Assembly: GCA_001917815.1 (NCBI GenBank)
Contig: MNES01000063.1
Coordinates: 23,696 to 87,695 of the forward strand
DNA from: Chloroflexi bacterium 13_1_40CM_65_17
Lineage (GTDB): Bacteria > Chloroflexota > Dormibacteria > Dormibacterales > Dormibacteraceae
Reading direction: 5' to 3'
DNA length: 64,000 nt
Positions 52,094-60,494 of this stretch are shown in pieces. Below the pieces are notes generated by a model. It saw only the letters and a list, made by a program, of their open reading frames with translations, searched no databases and was not told where the DNA came from. The first letter of the stretch is position 1; each line of letters starts with the position of its first letter. The position numbers and the translations under genes were made by a program.

Positions 52094-53985
52094 TCGACCC
52101 AGGCCGGTTGATCGAGCTTGGCGGCGCTGCGCCTCGGCCGCGATGGTCGGTGAGGATGGTGGCCGCGGCCGTGCTAGTGGTGCTCCTCGTCGGAGTCCTT
52201 TCGCTGAAGCTCGCGCAGCTGCAGGTCTACGACTCGGCAACGCTCGCTGGGCTTGCCCGGGCCAACACGGTCCATCGCGTCGTCCTCGAAGCCGACCGCG
52301 GGATCATCTACGACCGGCACGCTGTGCCCCTGGTGCAGAACACGCCGGTCTGGAATCTCGAGATCGTGCCCGCTGATCTGCCCGCGGACGCTCGAGGACG
52401 CGCCGCAGAGCTCGCCGCAATCGCAGCGCTCACGGGCCAGCCCGAAGACGGGCTGCACGCGGTGCTCGGAGTCGCCGACCCGTTCACCCCCGCCCGCGTG
52501 GGCCCGGACCTCACCGACGCGCAGGTCCTTGCCTTCAACGAACGCTTGCCGGCTCTCGCAGGCGTGTCGCTTGCTCATCATGCGGTGCGCACGTATGCGG
52601 ATCCCATGACGTTCGGGCACGTCGTCGGATATGTGGGCCCGCTCGACGACGAAGACCTGAAGCGGCTCAGGCCGCGCGGCTACCAGCCCGATGAGGTCGT
52701 CGGCAAGGTCGGTGTGGAGGCCGGCCTGGAATCGATTCTTCGTGGCACCAACGGGTGGGCCGATGTCGAGGTCGACGCGCGGGGGCAGATCGTCAAGACC
52801 ATCGCGATGCAGCCGCCGGTGGCCGGGCACGCGGTGTACCTGACCATCGATGCGTCGCTGCAGAGCGCAACAGCGCAGGCGCTCGCGGCCGGCCTGCAGC
52901 GCGATCACAAAACCGCGGGCGCGTCGGTCGTCATCGATCCGCAGTCGGGCGAGGTGCTCTCGCTGGTCAGCCTGCCTGGTTATGACACCAACCTCTTCAC
53001 GCACGGGATCTCACACGCGGCCTACAACCGCCTGGTCACAGACCCGGACCGGCCCCTGCTCAACCGCGCGATCGCGGGCCAATACGCGCCCGGATCGACT
53101 TTCAAGATGGTGACGGCGACGGCCGGCCTCCAGGAAGGCAAGATCACCGCGCAGACATTGCTCGGCTGCCCGAGCTATCTGTCATACGGCGGCTGGGTCT
53201 ATCACAACTGGGCGAGCTACAACCTCGGCTACATGAATGTCGCCAAGGCACTTGCGGTGTCGTGCGACACCTTCTTCTATCAGGTCGCGGCCATGGTCGG
53301 TGACGTGACGCTTGCGCGGTACGCGCGGGCCTTTGGATTCGGGCAGGCGAAAGCCATCGAGATGCCGGGTGTGCAGCCGGGACTCGTGCCGGATCGAATC
53401 TGGAAGCAGCTGCAATGCGACGCCCCTGACCTCAACTCGGACTCCTGTCGCTGGACGTTGGGCGACACGATCACATTCGGTATCGGCCAGTCGGCCCTGC
53501 TCACGACGCCGCTCAACCAGGCCGTGTATGCCGCCGCGCTTGCCAATGGCGGCCAGGTTCTCCAGCCGACGCTCGTCTATCAGGTGCGCGACGCAGGCGG
53601 TGAGGTGATCTCCACCCACCAAAGGCAAGTGGTCGACAGCGTTCCCGCCTCGCCGGCCAACCTGGAAGCCGTGCGCGAGGGTATGCGCCAGGAGATCAAC
53701 CGCCCGTACAACATGAATTACTGGTTCCGCTCCGCGGGCGTGCCTGCAGACGGCGGCGGCAAGACCGGCACCGCGCAGTGGGGCGGAAGCGGGCTCGACC
53801 TCCCGACTCATGCGTGGTTCGTGTTCTTCGCCCCTTACTCACAGCCCGACGTGGCGTTGTCGGTCTTCGTCGAGCGCGGCGAGCTGTCGGAGGTCGAGGC
53901 GGCGCCGATCGGAGTCCAGATCATGAAATTCTTCAATGGCAGTCGGGCCGCGATTCACACAGCCACCCCCAAAGCTCTGGCATGA
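52090..53985 (+). CDS. mrdA: Penicillin-binding protein 2 (elongasome transpeptidase)
   Basis: A 631-aa class B PBP with one TM helix (about residues 22-42), a pedestal domain beginning with ADRGIIYDRHAVPL, and a transpeptidase with PGSTFKM (acyl Ser), SCD as the second motif and GKTGTAQWGG. It cross-links wall made by RodA. TTG start in the TTGA overlap with mreD. Confidence 0.95.
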   Translation: MIDPGRLIELGGAAPRPRWSVRMVAAAVLVVLLVGVLSLKLAQLQVYDSATLAGLARANTVHRVVLEADRGIIYDRHAVPLVQNTPVWNLEIVPADLPADARGRAAELAAIAALTGQPEDGLHAVLGVADPFTPARVGPDLTDAQVLAFNERLPALAGVSLAHHAVRTYADPMTFGHVVGYVGPLDDEDLKRLRPRGYQPDEVVGKVGVEAGLESILRGTNGWADVEVDARGQIVKTIAMQPPVAGHAVYLTIDASLQSATAQALAAGLQRDHKTAGASVVIDPQSGEVLSLVSLPGYDTNLFTHGISHAAYNRLVTDPDRPLLNRAIAGQYAPGSTFKMVTATAGLQEGKITAQTLLGCPSYLSYGGWVYHNWASYNLGYMNVAKALAVSCDTFFYQVAAMVGDVTLARYARAFGFGQAKAIEMPGVQPGLVPDRIWKQLQCDAPDLNSDSCRWTLGDTITFGIGQSALLTTPLNQAVYAAALANGGQVLQPTLVYQVRDAGGEVISTHQRQVVDSVPASPANLEAVREGMRQEINRPYNMNYWFRSAGVPADGGGKTGTAQWGGSGLDLPTHAWFVFFAPYSQPDVALSVFVERGELSEVEAAPIGVQIMKFFNGSRAAIHTATPKALA

Positions 53986-55094
53986 GAGCGGCCGTGTGGA
54001 ACCGGCTCGACCATCTGCAGCCGCTGCTGGCCGGGATGCTCGTGGCGCTGGGCTTGATGACGGTGTACAGCGCCCGCGCCGACTGGATGCGGCAGCTCGT
54101 CTGGGTGATTCTGGGCGCCGCGGCGTACGCCGCCGCGACCGCGTTCGATTACCGGCGATTGCGCGCGCTCGCGCCCTGGCTCTACCTGGCGATGCTGGCC
54201 ATGCTCATCTCCGTTCGCCTGCTCGGACGGACCACGCTGGGTGCGCAGCGATGGCTGTCCGTCGGCGGCTTTCCCCTCCAGCCTTCTGAGCTGTCCAAGC
54301 TCATGCTGGTGCTGGTCCTGGCCGCATACCTCAGCCGGCTGGATAGGATTTCGTGGCGCGCGTTCATCGCGGCTATCGGCCTCGTGGCCCCGGTCGCGGC
54401 GCTCATCCTCCTCCAGCCCGACCTCGGCACGACCATCGTGGTCGTCGCCGTCGCCATGGGGATGCTGTTCCTCGGCGGCGCGCGAGTCGTCCAGCTCGGT
54501 TCGGTCGCCGCGTGCGCGGTCGTGGTGATTCCCCTGCTGCCGCACCTTCTGCACGGCTACCAGCGGCGGCGTCTCGAGATTTTCCTGAATCCAAACTCCG
54601 ACCCGCTGGGGGCGGGGTACAACCTCCTTCAAGCTCGCATCGCGGTCGGCGCCGGCGGCCTGTTCGGGCAGGGGTGGCTCCACGGCCTGCAGGGGGCGCT
54701 GGGCTTCGTTCCCGAGCGCGCCACCGACTTCGTTTTCGCCGTCTTCGCCGAGCAGTTCGGGCTCCTTGGATCGCTGCTCCTGCTGGCGATCTTCGGCACT
54801 CTTTTGATCCGGCTGCTGCGCTCGGCGGCGGCAGCTCCGGACCGGTTCGGCGCGCTGGTGGCGGCCGGCGTGTTCGTGATGATCTTCGCGCAGGTGGTCG
54901 AGAACGTGGGCATGAACATCGGTCTGCTCCCGATCGCCGGCATTCCCCTGCCACTGATCTCGTACGGGGGATCGGCAACGGTGACCACGCTCGCGGCACT
55001 GGGATTGGTCCAGTCGGTGACGCTGCGCCGGCCCCTGCTGCTCCGACCGCAGGCCGGCTGGTCCGGTAATATCACCGTTCGTGCCCAAGCCTGA
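53982..55094 (+). CDS. rodA: RodA SEDS glycosyltransferase
   Basis: A 370-aa SEDS protein with ten TM segments. Seen: GAQRWLSVGGFPLQPSELSK (the catalytic-region motif), LQPDLGTTIV, ERATDFVFAVFAEQFG with the conserved Asp, and the C-terminal GIPLPLISYGGSA. It polymerises glycan with PBP2. ATGA overlap with mrdA; its last 14 bases overlap rplU and carry that gene's promoter just upstream. Confidence 0.96.
   Translation: MRAAVWNRLDHLQPLLAGMLVALGLMTVYSARADWMRQLVWVILGAAAYAAATAFDYRRLRALAPWLYLAMLAMLISVRLLGRTTLGAQRWLSVGGFPLQPSELSKLMLVLVLAAYLSRLDRISWRAFIAAIGLVAPVAALILLQPDLGTTIVVVAVAMGMLFLGGARVVQLGSVAACAVVVIPLLPHLLHGYQRRRLEIFLNPNSDPLGAGYNLLQARIAVGAGGLFGQGWLHGLQGALGFVPERATDFVFAVFAEQFGLLGSLLLLAIFGTLLIRLLRSAAAAPDRFGALVAAGVFVMIFAQVVENVGMNIGLLPIAGIPLPLISYGGSATVTTLAALGLVQSVTLRRPLLLRPQAGWSGNITVRAQA
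55067..55072 (+). promoter_or_regulatory. -10 TAATAT inside rodA, leaderless rplU
   Basis: The best -10 of the window: TAATAT, 8 nt, GTG 55081. It lies inside the rodA coding end, giving the ribosomal protein genes a promoter of their own. Confidence 0.5.
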
Positions 55095-55599
55095 GGGATC
55101 GCTGTCGGCTGTCGTCGTCAGCGGCGGAAAGCAGTACCGCGTAGCACCGGGAGACAAAATCCTGGTCGACCGCCTCGCCGCCGAGCCCGGCTCGTCGGTA
55201 AAGCTGGATCGCGTCCTGCTCGTGCGCGACGGTTCCGACATCAAGGTCGGAGCGCCCGCGATCGACGGAATCGCCGTCGATGCGAAGGTGCTCGCGCACA
55301 GCCGCGGCCCGCGGATCGAGACCCTGCGCTACAAATCCAAGAAGCGCGTGCGCGTGCACCGGGGCGGCCGCGCGGACTATACGGCCCTGGAGATCCTCGC
55401 CGTGGGCGGGCTCAAGGTGGCCACAGGCACGGAAAGCGAAATCGAGCCTGCGAAAGCCAAGGCAGCGTCGGGGCGCAAGGCAAAGACCGCGAAGCCCACC
55501 GCGAAGGCGGCCATCAACGCCAAGGTCGAAACGGAGGCGAAGGCTGCCGAAGAGAAGCCCAAGCGCGCCGCACGCAAATCGAAGAAGGACACCGAATAA
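55081..55599 (+). CDS. rplU: Ribosomal protein L21 with long tail
   Basis: A 172-aa L21. The ~105-residue core is normal: SAVVVSGGKQYRVAPGDKI, VLLVRDGSDIKVGAPAIDG, and the RNA-binding KSKKRVRVHRGGRADYTALEI. The remaining ~60 residues are a tail rich in Lys and Ala (KAKAASGRKAKTAKPTAKAA) absent from most L21 proteins. GTG start overlapping the rodA end; the rpmA ATG follows the stop directly. Confidence 0.95.
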   Translation: MPKPEGSLSAVVVSGGKQYRVAPGDKILVDRLAAEPGSSVKLDRVLLVRDGSDIKVGAPAIDGIAVDAKVLAHSRGPRIETLRYKSKKRVRVHRGGRADYTALEILAVGGLKVATGTESEIEPAKAKAASGRKAKTAKPTAKAAINAKVETEAKAAEEKPKRAARKSKKDTE

Positions 55600-55854
55600 A
55601 TGGCACATAAGAAGGGCGGCGGCTCGTCCCGCAACGGTCGCGACTCCCAGCCGAAGATGCTGGGCGTGAAGATCTACGCCGGCCAGACCGTTGACGCGGG
55701 CGCAATCTTGGTTCGGCAGCGTGGGACCAGGATCAACCCGGGCACAGGGGTCGGCCTCGGCCGCGACCACACGCTTTTCGCCCTCGTGCCGGGCGAGGTG
55801 CGATACGAGCGGGTGGGCAAGGACGGCCGGCGCGTCAGCGTCGTCGCGCAGTAG
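55600..55854 (+). CDS. rpmA: Ribosomal protein L27
   Basis: An 84-aa L27 beginning [19 protein letters not shown], whose N-terminal tail reaches the peptidyl-transferase centre. No cleavable N-terminal extension of the Firmicutes type. Body contains [20 protein letters not shown] and ends in a basic segment. It sits between rplU and obg, the standard order. Confidence 0.97.
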   Translation: MAHKKGGGSSRNGRDSQPKMLGVKIYAGQTVDAGAILVRQRGTRINPGTGVGLGRDHTLFALVPGEVRYERVGKDGRRVSVVAQ

Positions 55855-55876
55855 CCACGGCACCAGCCGGCGCAGG

Positions 55877-57112
55877 GAGTTCGTCGATTCGGCGCGAGTA
55901 GTCCTGCGCGCCGGGCATGGCGGGCGCGGTTCGGCCTCCTTTCGCCGCGAGCCTTTCATCCCCCACGGCGGTCCTGACGGCGGCGACGGTGGCCAGGGCG
56001 GTGCGATCCACGTGAAGGCGACGACCCAACTGACGGACCTGTCCGCGTACAAGCGTCAGGCACGCTGGGAAGCCGAGGCCGGCGCCAACGGCGCCGGCGG
56101 GCGCAAGACCGGCCGAAACGGCGCAGACCTCGTGCTCGAGGTACCGGTGGGGACGCTGGTCCTCGACGAGGAGGGGGGCCTGATCGCCGACCTTGCGCTT
56201 CCGGGCGCCCGCACAGTGGTCGCCCGCGGGGGCGCCGGCGGCCGCGGCAACGTCCACTTCAAGAGCTCGCGACAGCACGCTCCCGATTACGCCGAACCGG
56301 GGCTCAAGGGCGACGAGCTCACTGTGACCTTCGACCTCAAGCTGATCGCCGACGTCGGCCTGGTCGGGCCACCAAACGTGGGCAAGTCATCGCTGCTCGC
56401 ATCGCTCACAGCCGCGCGCCCGGATGTCGGGAACTACGCGTTCACCACCCTCGACCCTGCCCTCGGGGTGGCCGAATCAAGGGCAGGACGCTTCGTGATC
56501 GCAGAAATTCCGGGGCTGGTGGAGGGTGCATCGCGTGGCGCGGGCCTGGGACACCGCTTCCTGCGACATGCCGAGCGGACACGCGTTCTCGTTTATGTGG
56601 TGGATGGGTCGACTCCCGATCCGTGGCAGGGTCTCGAGAATGTGATCGGGGAGGTCGCACGTTTTTCTCCAGAGCTCGCCAGGCGCCCGTATCTCGTCGC
56701 GGTCAACAAGCTCGACCTCGAGGAGACCCAGCGGCTGCGCAAACGTTCTCGTCGCAAAGGCGTGCACTTCATCTCCGCGACGACAGGTGAAGGCTTGCCG
56801 CAGCTGCTCGACGCGATGGTCACCGCGCTGGCGAGCGCTCCGGAGCCGATGGCGCCGGCTCGGCCCGCAACGATAAAGCTGACCCCAGCCGCCTCAGATC
56901 TGGCCGTCGAACGCAGGGACTGGGGATTTGAGGTGACCGGCAGTCGGGTCGAGCACCTCGTCTCCCACACCAATCTCGAATCCGCCGGTTCCCTGGATCG
57001 TTTCCAGGCCCAGCTCGACCGCCTGGGGGTCAATACGGCACTGGAGGCGGCCGGAGTGGAGGACGGCGACACCGTCCGCATCGGCGGCGTGGAGTTCGAG
57101 TACCGGCCATGA
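55877..57112 (+). CDS. obg: Obg GTPase
   Basis: About 411 aa. N-terminal glycine-rich Obg fold (RAGHGGRGSASFRREPFIPH), G domain with GPPNVGKSS (G1), the switch II region IPGLVEGASRGAGLGHRFLR and VNKLDL (G4), and a C-terminal OCT domain (ending GVEFEYRP). Needed for 50S assembly and stress control. The start is problematic: homology begins at FVDSARVVL (55880), yet no in-frame ATG, GTG or TTG lies between GTG 55721 (inside rpmA) and GTG 56012 (inside the Obg fold). I give the codon before FVD as nominal start. Confidence 0.9.
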   Translation, partial: EFVDSARVVLRAGHGGRGSASFRREPFIPHGGPDGGDGGQGGAIHVKATTQLTDLSAYKRQARWEAEAGANGAGGRKTGRNGADLVLEVPVGTLVLDEEGGLIADLALPGARTVVARGGAGGRGNVHFKSSRQHAPDYAEPGLKGDELTVTFDLKLIADVGLVGPPNVGKSSLLASLTAARPDVGNYAFTTLDPALGVAESRAGRFVIAEIPGLVEGASRGAGLGHRFLRHAERTRVLVYVVDGSTPDPWQGLENVIGEVARFSPELARRPYLVAVNKLDLEETQRLRKRSRRKGVHFISATTGEGLPQLLDAMVTALASAPEPMAPARPATIKLTPAASDLAVERRDWGFEVTGSRVEHLVSHTNLESAGSLDRFQAQLDRLGVNTALEAAGVEDGDTVRIGGVEFEYRP

Positions 57113-57717
57113 GCTCCAACGCCAAACGCGTCGGTGTGCTGGGTGGCACGTTCGATCCCATTCACGAGGGTCACATTGCGGCTGCAAAAGCCGCCGTCGA
57201 ATGCGCGCGGCTCGATCGGGTCATTTTCGTGCCCACCGGGCAGCCGCCTCATCGACCTCCGGCAGCCACCGGTCCTGAGCACCGGCTCGAGATGACCAGG
57301 CTCGCGATCGCCGGCGACCGACGTTTCGACGTGTCCGATGTCGAGCTGCGGCGCCCCGGCGCGTCGTTCACGTCCGACACGCTGCGTGAGCTGCGCGAGC
57401 TCTATCCGAGTGATGAGCTTTTCCTGATCCTCGGCTGGGACGCAGCAAAACTGTTCACGACATGGCATGAGCCTGACAAGGTGCGCGCGCTGGCGACCAT
57501 CGTGCTCGTTGCGCGGCCTGGCAGCGGGTCGCCGCAGCCCGCAGACCTCGAGGCTTCGGGCCTCGAAGGCGATGGCGTGATCGTGTGTCTCGAGCACACG
57601 CCCGACATCTCGGCGAGCGCGATCCGCCAGGACATCAAGCACGGACGACCCATCACGGGCAAGGTTCCACCGGCCGTCGAGCAGTACATCGCGGCCCATG
57701 ATCTGTACGTTGAGTAA
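57109..57717 (+). CDS. nadD: Nicotinate-nucleotide adenylyltransferase
   Basis: A 202-aa nucleotidyltransferase making deamido-NAD. Seen: GGTFDPIHEGHIAAA (the GGTFDPxHxGH motif), FVPTGQPPHR, and the C-terminal ISASAIRQDI with the conserved SxxxxR. ATGA overlap with obg, and its end overlaps rsfS by 20 bases. Confidence 0.96.
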   Translation: MSSNAKRVGVLGGTFDPIHEGHIAAAKAAVECARLDRVIFVPTGQPPHRPPAATGPEHRLEMTRLAIAGDRRFDVSDVELRRPGASFTSDTLRELRELYPSDELFLILGWDAAKLFTTWHEPDKVRALATIVLVARPGSGSPQPADLEASGLEGDGVIVCLEHTPDISASAIRQDIKHGRPITGKVPPAVEQYIAAHDLYVE

Positions 57718-58105
57718 GGTCACGCCCGCGCGCGCCGGGCGGCCGACCCCCTTACAGCTGGCGCGACTGCTGCGCGGAGCCGCCGTCGACAAGAAAGCCT
57801 GGGACGCTGTGGTCATGGACGTCCGTGACAAGACCTCGGTCGCCGATTACTTCGTCGTCTGCGAGGGGGAGACCGATCGCCAGGTGCGGGCCATCGCTGA
57901 CGCGATGGTCGATGCAGCCAAGGACCGGCAGCTCAGGCCGCTGGCCGTGGACGGTTACGACGATGCAACCTGGATCCTGCTCGACTTCGACTCCGTGCTG
58001 GCCCACGTTTTCCTGCCGGGTGAGCGTTCCTACTACGACCTAGAGAGCCTTTGGGGCCGCGCGGATAAGAGGCGCCGAAGATCAGGGGCCCCCGCGAAAT
58101 CGTAG
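57698..58105 (+). CDS. rsfS: Ribosome silencing factor RsfS
   Basis: A 135-aa RsfS/Iojap protein that binds L14 and blocks subunit joining in starvation. Seen: VVMDVRDKTSVADYFVVCEG, QVRAIADAMVDAAK and DFDSVLAHVFLPGERSYYDLESLWG. ATG 57698 lies inside nadD; an in-frame TTG four codons later is possible. Last gene of the rplU-rpmA-obg-nadD-rsfS run. Confidence 0.95.
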   Translation: MICTLSKVTPARAGRPTPLQLARLLRGAAVDKKAWDAVVMDVRDKTSVADYFVVCEGETDRQVRAIADAMVDAAKDRQLRPLAVDGYDDATWILLDFDSVLAHVFLPGERSYYDLESLWGRADKRRRRSGAPAKS

Positions 58106-58116
58106 TTTTCGTGGGG
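58090..58116 (+). terminator. Terminator hairpin after rsfS
   Basis: CCCCGCGAAA pairs with TTTTCGTGGGG around the rsfS stop codon. No long T-run follows. Confidence 0.35.
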
Positions 58117-58138
58117 ACATAAAAGCTCTATAGCGGCC

Positions 58139-58144
58139 TAGGAT
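58139..58144 (+). promoter_or_regulatory. -10-like TAGGAT, leaderless start
   Basis: TAGGAT, 9 nt, ATG 58154; no Shine-Dalgarno. Confidence 0.4.
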
Positions 58145-58153
58145 TGGTGGGCC

Positions 58154-58516
58154 ATGGCGCATCCCGCAAGCAATCGAGGGAGCTCCCATGGGCCGCAACC
58201 CTCGTTCGGCGACCTCGACAAGCCGCTGTACACGATCAGCGTGGCGGCCGAGATCCTGGAGACCCATCCCCGGACGCTCATGCTCTACGAGGACGCGGGT
58301 CTCATTGAGCCATTTCGCACCTCGACCAACCGGCGGCGGTACTCGCAGCGCGACATCAGCAAGGTCCAGGTCATTCAGCACCTGACGCGCGAAAAGGGCG
58401 TCACGCTGGCGGGTGTCAGGCACATCCTCAGCCTGTTCGAAACCATGAAACGTCATCGGGTCGAACCGCCTGCGGACCTCAGGGAAGTCTTCGACCGGTA
58501 CTCCCAAATCATCTAA
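58154..58516 (+). CDS. MerR-family regulator, HspR-like
   Basis: A 120-aa MerR-type regulator. The winged HTH begins at PLYTISVAAEILETHPRTLM, continues LYEDAGLIEPFRTSTNRRRY with the wing Arg residues, and is followed by a dimerisation helix (LAGVRHILSLFETM). There is no C-terminal Cys cluster, so metal sensing is unlikely. The layout matches HspR, which represses chaperone operons with DnaK, but no heat-shock gene is in view. It is monocistronic. Confidence 0.85.
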   Translation: MAHPASNRGSSHGPQPSFGDLDKPLYTISVAAEILETHPRTLMLYEDAGLIEPFRTSTNRRRYSQRDISKVQVIQHLTREKGVTLAGVRHILSLFETMKRHRVEPPADLREVFDRYSQII

Positions 58517-58537
58517 ACAGAGCCAAGTGGAGTTTTA

Positions 58538-58556
58538 GGCCGGATTTATTCCGGCC
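58538..58556 (+). terminator. Hairpin after MerR-type gene
   Basis: GGCCGGA-tttat-TCCGGCC, 22 bases past the stop, preceded by TTTT. Confidence 0.45.
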
Positions 58557-58614
58557 GTCTCCTGGCGCGCCACCTTCCAAACGCCTCCGACACGCCATGA
58601 CACGGAGGGGGTTC

Positions 58615-58640
58615 CACGGGGGAGGCCTGCCTCCCCCGTG
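58615..58640 (-). terminator. Hairpin after tadC
   Basis: Twelve-base arms CACGGGGGAGGC / GCCTCCCCCGTG with only two bases between (the tip probably opens to a 4-6-nt loop). It starts 5 bases beyond the tadC stop and should end the minus-strand Tad transcript. Confidence 0.5.
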
Positions 58641-58644
58641 CTTC

Positions 58645-59535
58645 CTAATGCAGACTCTTGACGATCTGGATGATGGCGGGTCCGAGCAGCACGATCCAGA
58701 GCACCGGGAAGATGCAGCCGACCATCGGGAAGACCATCCTGGACGAGGCCTGAGCCGCGCGCTCCTGGGCGGTCTGGCGCTGTCGCCGGCGCATCTCGGT
58801 CGCCTGGACCCGCAACAGTCGCGCGATGGGTACGCCCATCTGGTCTGATTGCACGATCGATTCGACCAGATGATGCAGGTCTGCCACCCCAGTCGTCTCC
58901 GCCATGTGCTCTAGCGCGGTCATGCGGGGCCGGCCAAGCCTGATCTCGCGCAGGACCTTGCCGATCTCGTCGCCAAGCGCGTTGTGGAACCGCTCGGTGA
59001 TGCTCAGCAGACCTTCGTCGAGACTCATGCCGGACTCCACCACGAGCGTCAGGAGGTCGGTCGCCTCGGCCAGCGACCGCTCGATCTGGCGGCGCCGCTG
59101 CGAGATTCGTTGGTTCAGCCACAGGCTGGGCGCCAGGTAGCCGACGAAAGCCGCGACGGCTCCACCGGCGGGCGCCAGCAGCAGCGGCGGTATGGATAGT
59201 CGAAGAAGGAGGCCGATGGTGAGCCCGGCGACGGCGAAGAGGGCCGCGACACTGTAGCGCACGGCCTGAAACCCGGCTGGGGTCAGGTTGCCTGGGTCAC
59301 CCGCGCGGCTCAACTTTTGACGCAGAGGTCCGGTCGCGTGTGCGGGCATGCGTGAAGCCAGCGGCCGGGCCAGAACCTCGAGCTGCTTGAGCCAGGTCGT
59401 GCGCACCGGCGGTGCGGCCCATGCCCCGTTGGTGGCGGTGACCGGTTTGGTCTGGTCGATGGCAATGAAGTAGGCAGCGACCACGATCCCGCAGATGACT
59501 CCTGCGGTGATCGCAATCATGAAAGTGGTAGACAT
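58645..59535 (-). CDS. tadC: Tad pilus inner-membrane protein TadC
   Basis: A 296-aa GspF/TadC-type platform protein. N-terminal TM helix, two central TM helices (about residues 90-140), then the GspF domain with LAEATDLLTLVVESGMSLDE and LREIRLGRPRMTALEHMAE, and a C-terminal TM pair. Together with TadB it forms the base on which the pilus ATPase acts. Confidence 0.88.
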   Translation of the reverse strand: MSTTFMIAITAGVICGIVVAAYFIAIDQTKPVTATNGAWAAPPVRTTWLKQLEVLARPLASRMPAHATGPLRQKLSRAGDPGNLTPAGFQAVRYSVAALFAVAGLTIGLLLRLSIPPLLLAPAGGAVAAFVGYLAPSLWLNQRISQRRRQIERSLAEATDLLTLVVESGMSLDEGLLSITERFHNALGDEIGKVLREIRLGRPRMTALEHMAETTGVADLHHLVESIVQSDQMGVPIARLLRVQATEMRRRQRQTAQERAAQASSRMVFPMVGCIFPVLWIVLLGPAIIQIVKSLH

Positions 59536-59542
59536 GACCCGC

Positions 59543-60487
59543 TTACGACTGCAGCGCGGTCATGCGCCGGATGAGAAGGTTGCCCACGAGGATCAAAAAG
59601 CCCGCCACCCCGAGCAGGACATAGCCGACGAAAGTGCTGGTCATGGGGGCGAAATAGCCGGGCACGAACACGTACAGGCCGAGCGCGAGCAGGATCGGCA
59701 GGCCGGTGATGATGCTTGCGGACGCCCTCGATTGGGCAGTCAGCACGCTCATATCGCGCTTGGTCTGCACGCGGTCTCGAAGCGTGTCGGAGATGTTGTC
59801 GAGGACCTCGGCCAGGTTGCCGCCGACGCGCGTGTGCAGAAGGATCGCCGTGACGATGAACTCGAGGTCCGGGCTGTTGATGCGGAGAAGAAGCGCGCTC
59901 AGAGCGTCCTCGACCGACGTGCCCAGCGTGATCTCGGTCGCCACGCGCTCGAACTCGGTGGAAACCGGCGGCTGGGACTTGGTGGCCACCGTCTCGATGG
60001 CGCGGTCGATGGCGTAGCCCGTCTTGAGCGAGTTCGACAGCAGCTGGAGCATCCCGCCCAGCTGCTCGTTGAACATGTTCTGGCGCCGCCGCTGGAGGTA
60101 GCTGACGACCAGCGGTGGGATCACGAAGCCCACGGCTGCGATGACGATCGGACCGATCGAGAAGCCGAAGCGGAACAGTCCGATCAAGGCGCCCAGCGCC
60201 ACCGCTCCCATCCGGATCAGCAGGTATTCAGCGGGCGTGATGTTAAGGCCGGCGCGGGCGAGATCCTCGCTAAGAGTGGGACGGCCGCGCACGGTGCGCC
60301 TGAGGCTCAGGTTGTCGGCGGCCGGGCGCAACAGTCTTTCCACCAGCTCGCGCGGGGTCGCCCGAGGTGGTCGCGCGGTGTCCGTCGCGCTGGTGCGCTC
60401 CTTGCGGATCCGGTCGAGGCTCCAGAAGAACACGGCGATCGCGGCCGCCATGGGCAGCGCGACAGCGAGGAGGGTGATGAGGTCCAT
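59543..60487 (-). CDS. tadB: Tad pilus inner-membrane protein TadB
   Basis: A 314-aa GspF-domain protein: N-terminal TM helix, helices around residues 90-130, GspF core QLGGMLQLLSNSLKTGYAID and LHTRVGGNLAEVLDNISDTL, and two C-terminal TM helices. ATG 60487 chosen because the TM-bearing MDLITLLAVALPMAAAI starts there; further upstream is the end of cpaB. Seven bases separate it from both neighbours. Confidence 0.88.
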   Translation of the reverse strand: MDLITLLAVALPMAAAIAVFFWSLDRIRKERTSATDTARPPRATPRELVERLLRPAADNLSLRRTVRGRPTLSEDLARAGLNITPAEYLLIRMGAVALGALIGLFRFGFSIGPIVIAAVGFVIPPLVVSYLQRRRQNMFNEQLGGMLQLLSNSLKTGYAIDRAIETVATKSQPPVSTEFERVATEITLGTSVEDALSALLLRINSPDLEFIVTAILLHTRVGGNLAEVLDNISDTLRDRVQTKRDMSVLTAQSRASASIITGLPILLALGLYVFVPGYFAPMTSTFVGYVLLGVAGFLILVGNLLIRRMTALQS

Positions 60488-60494
60488 CGAATCT

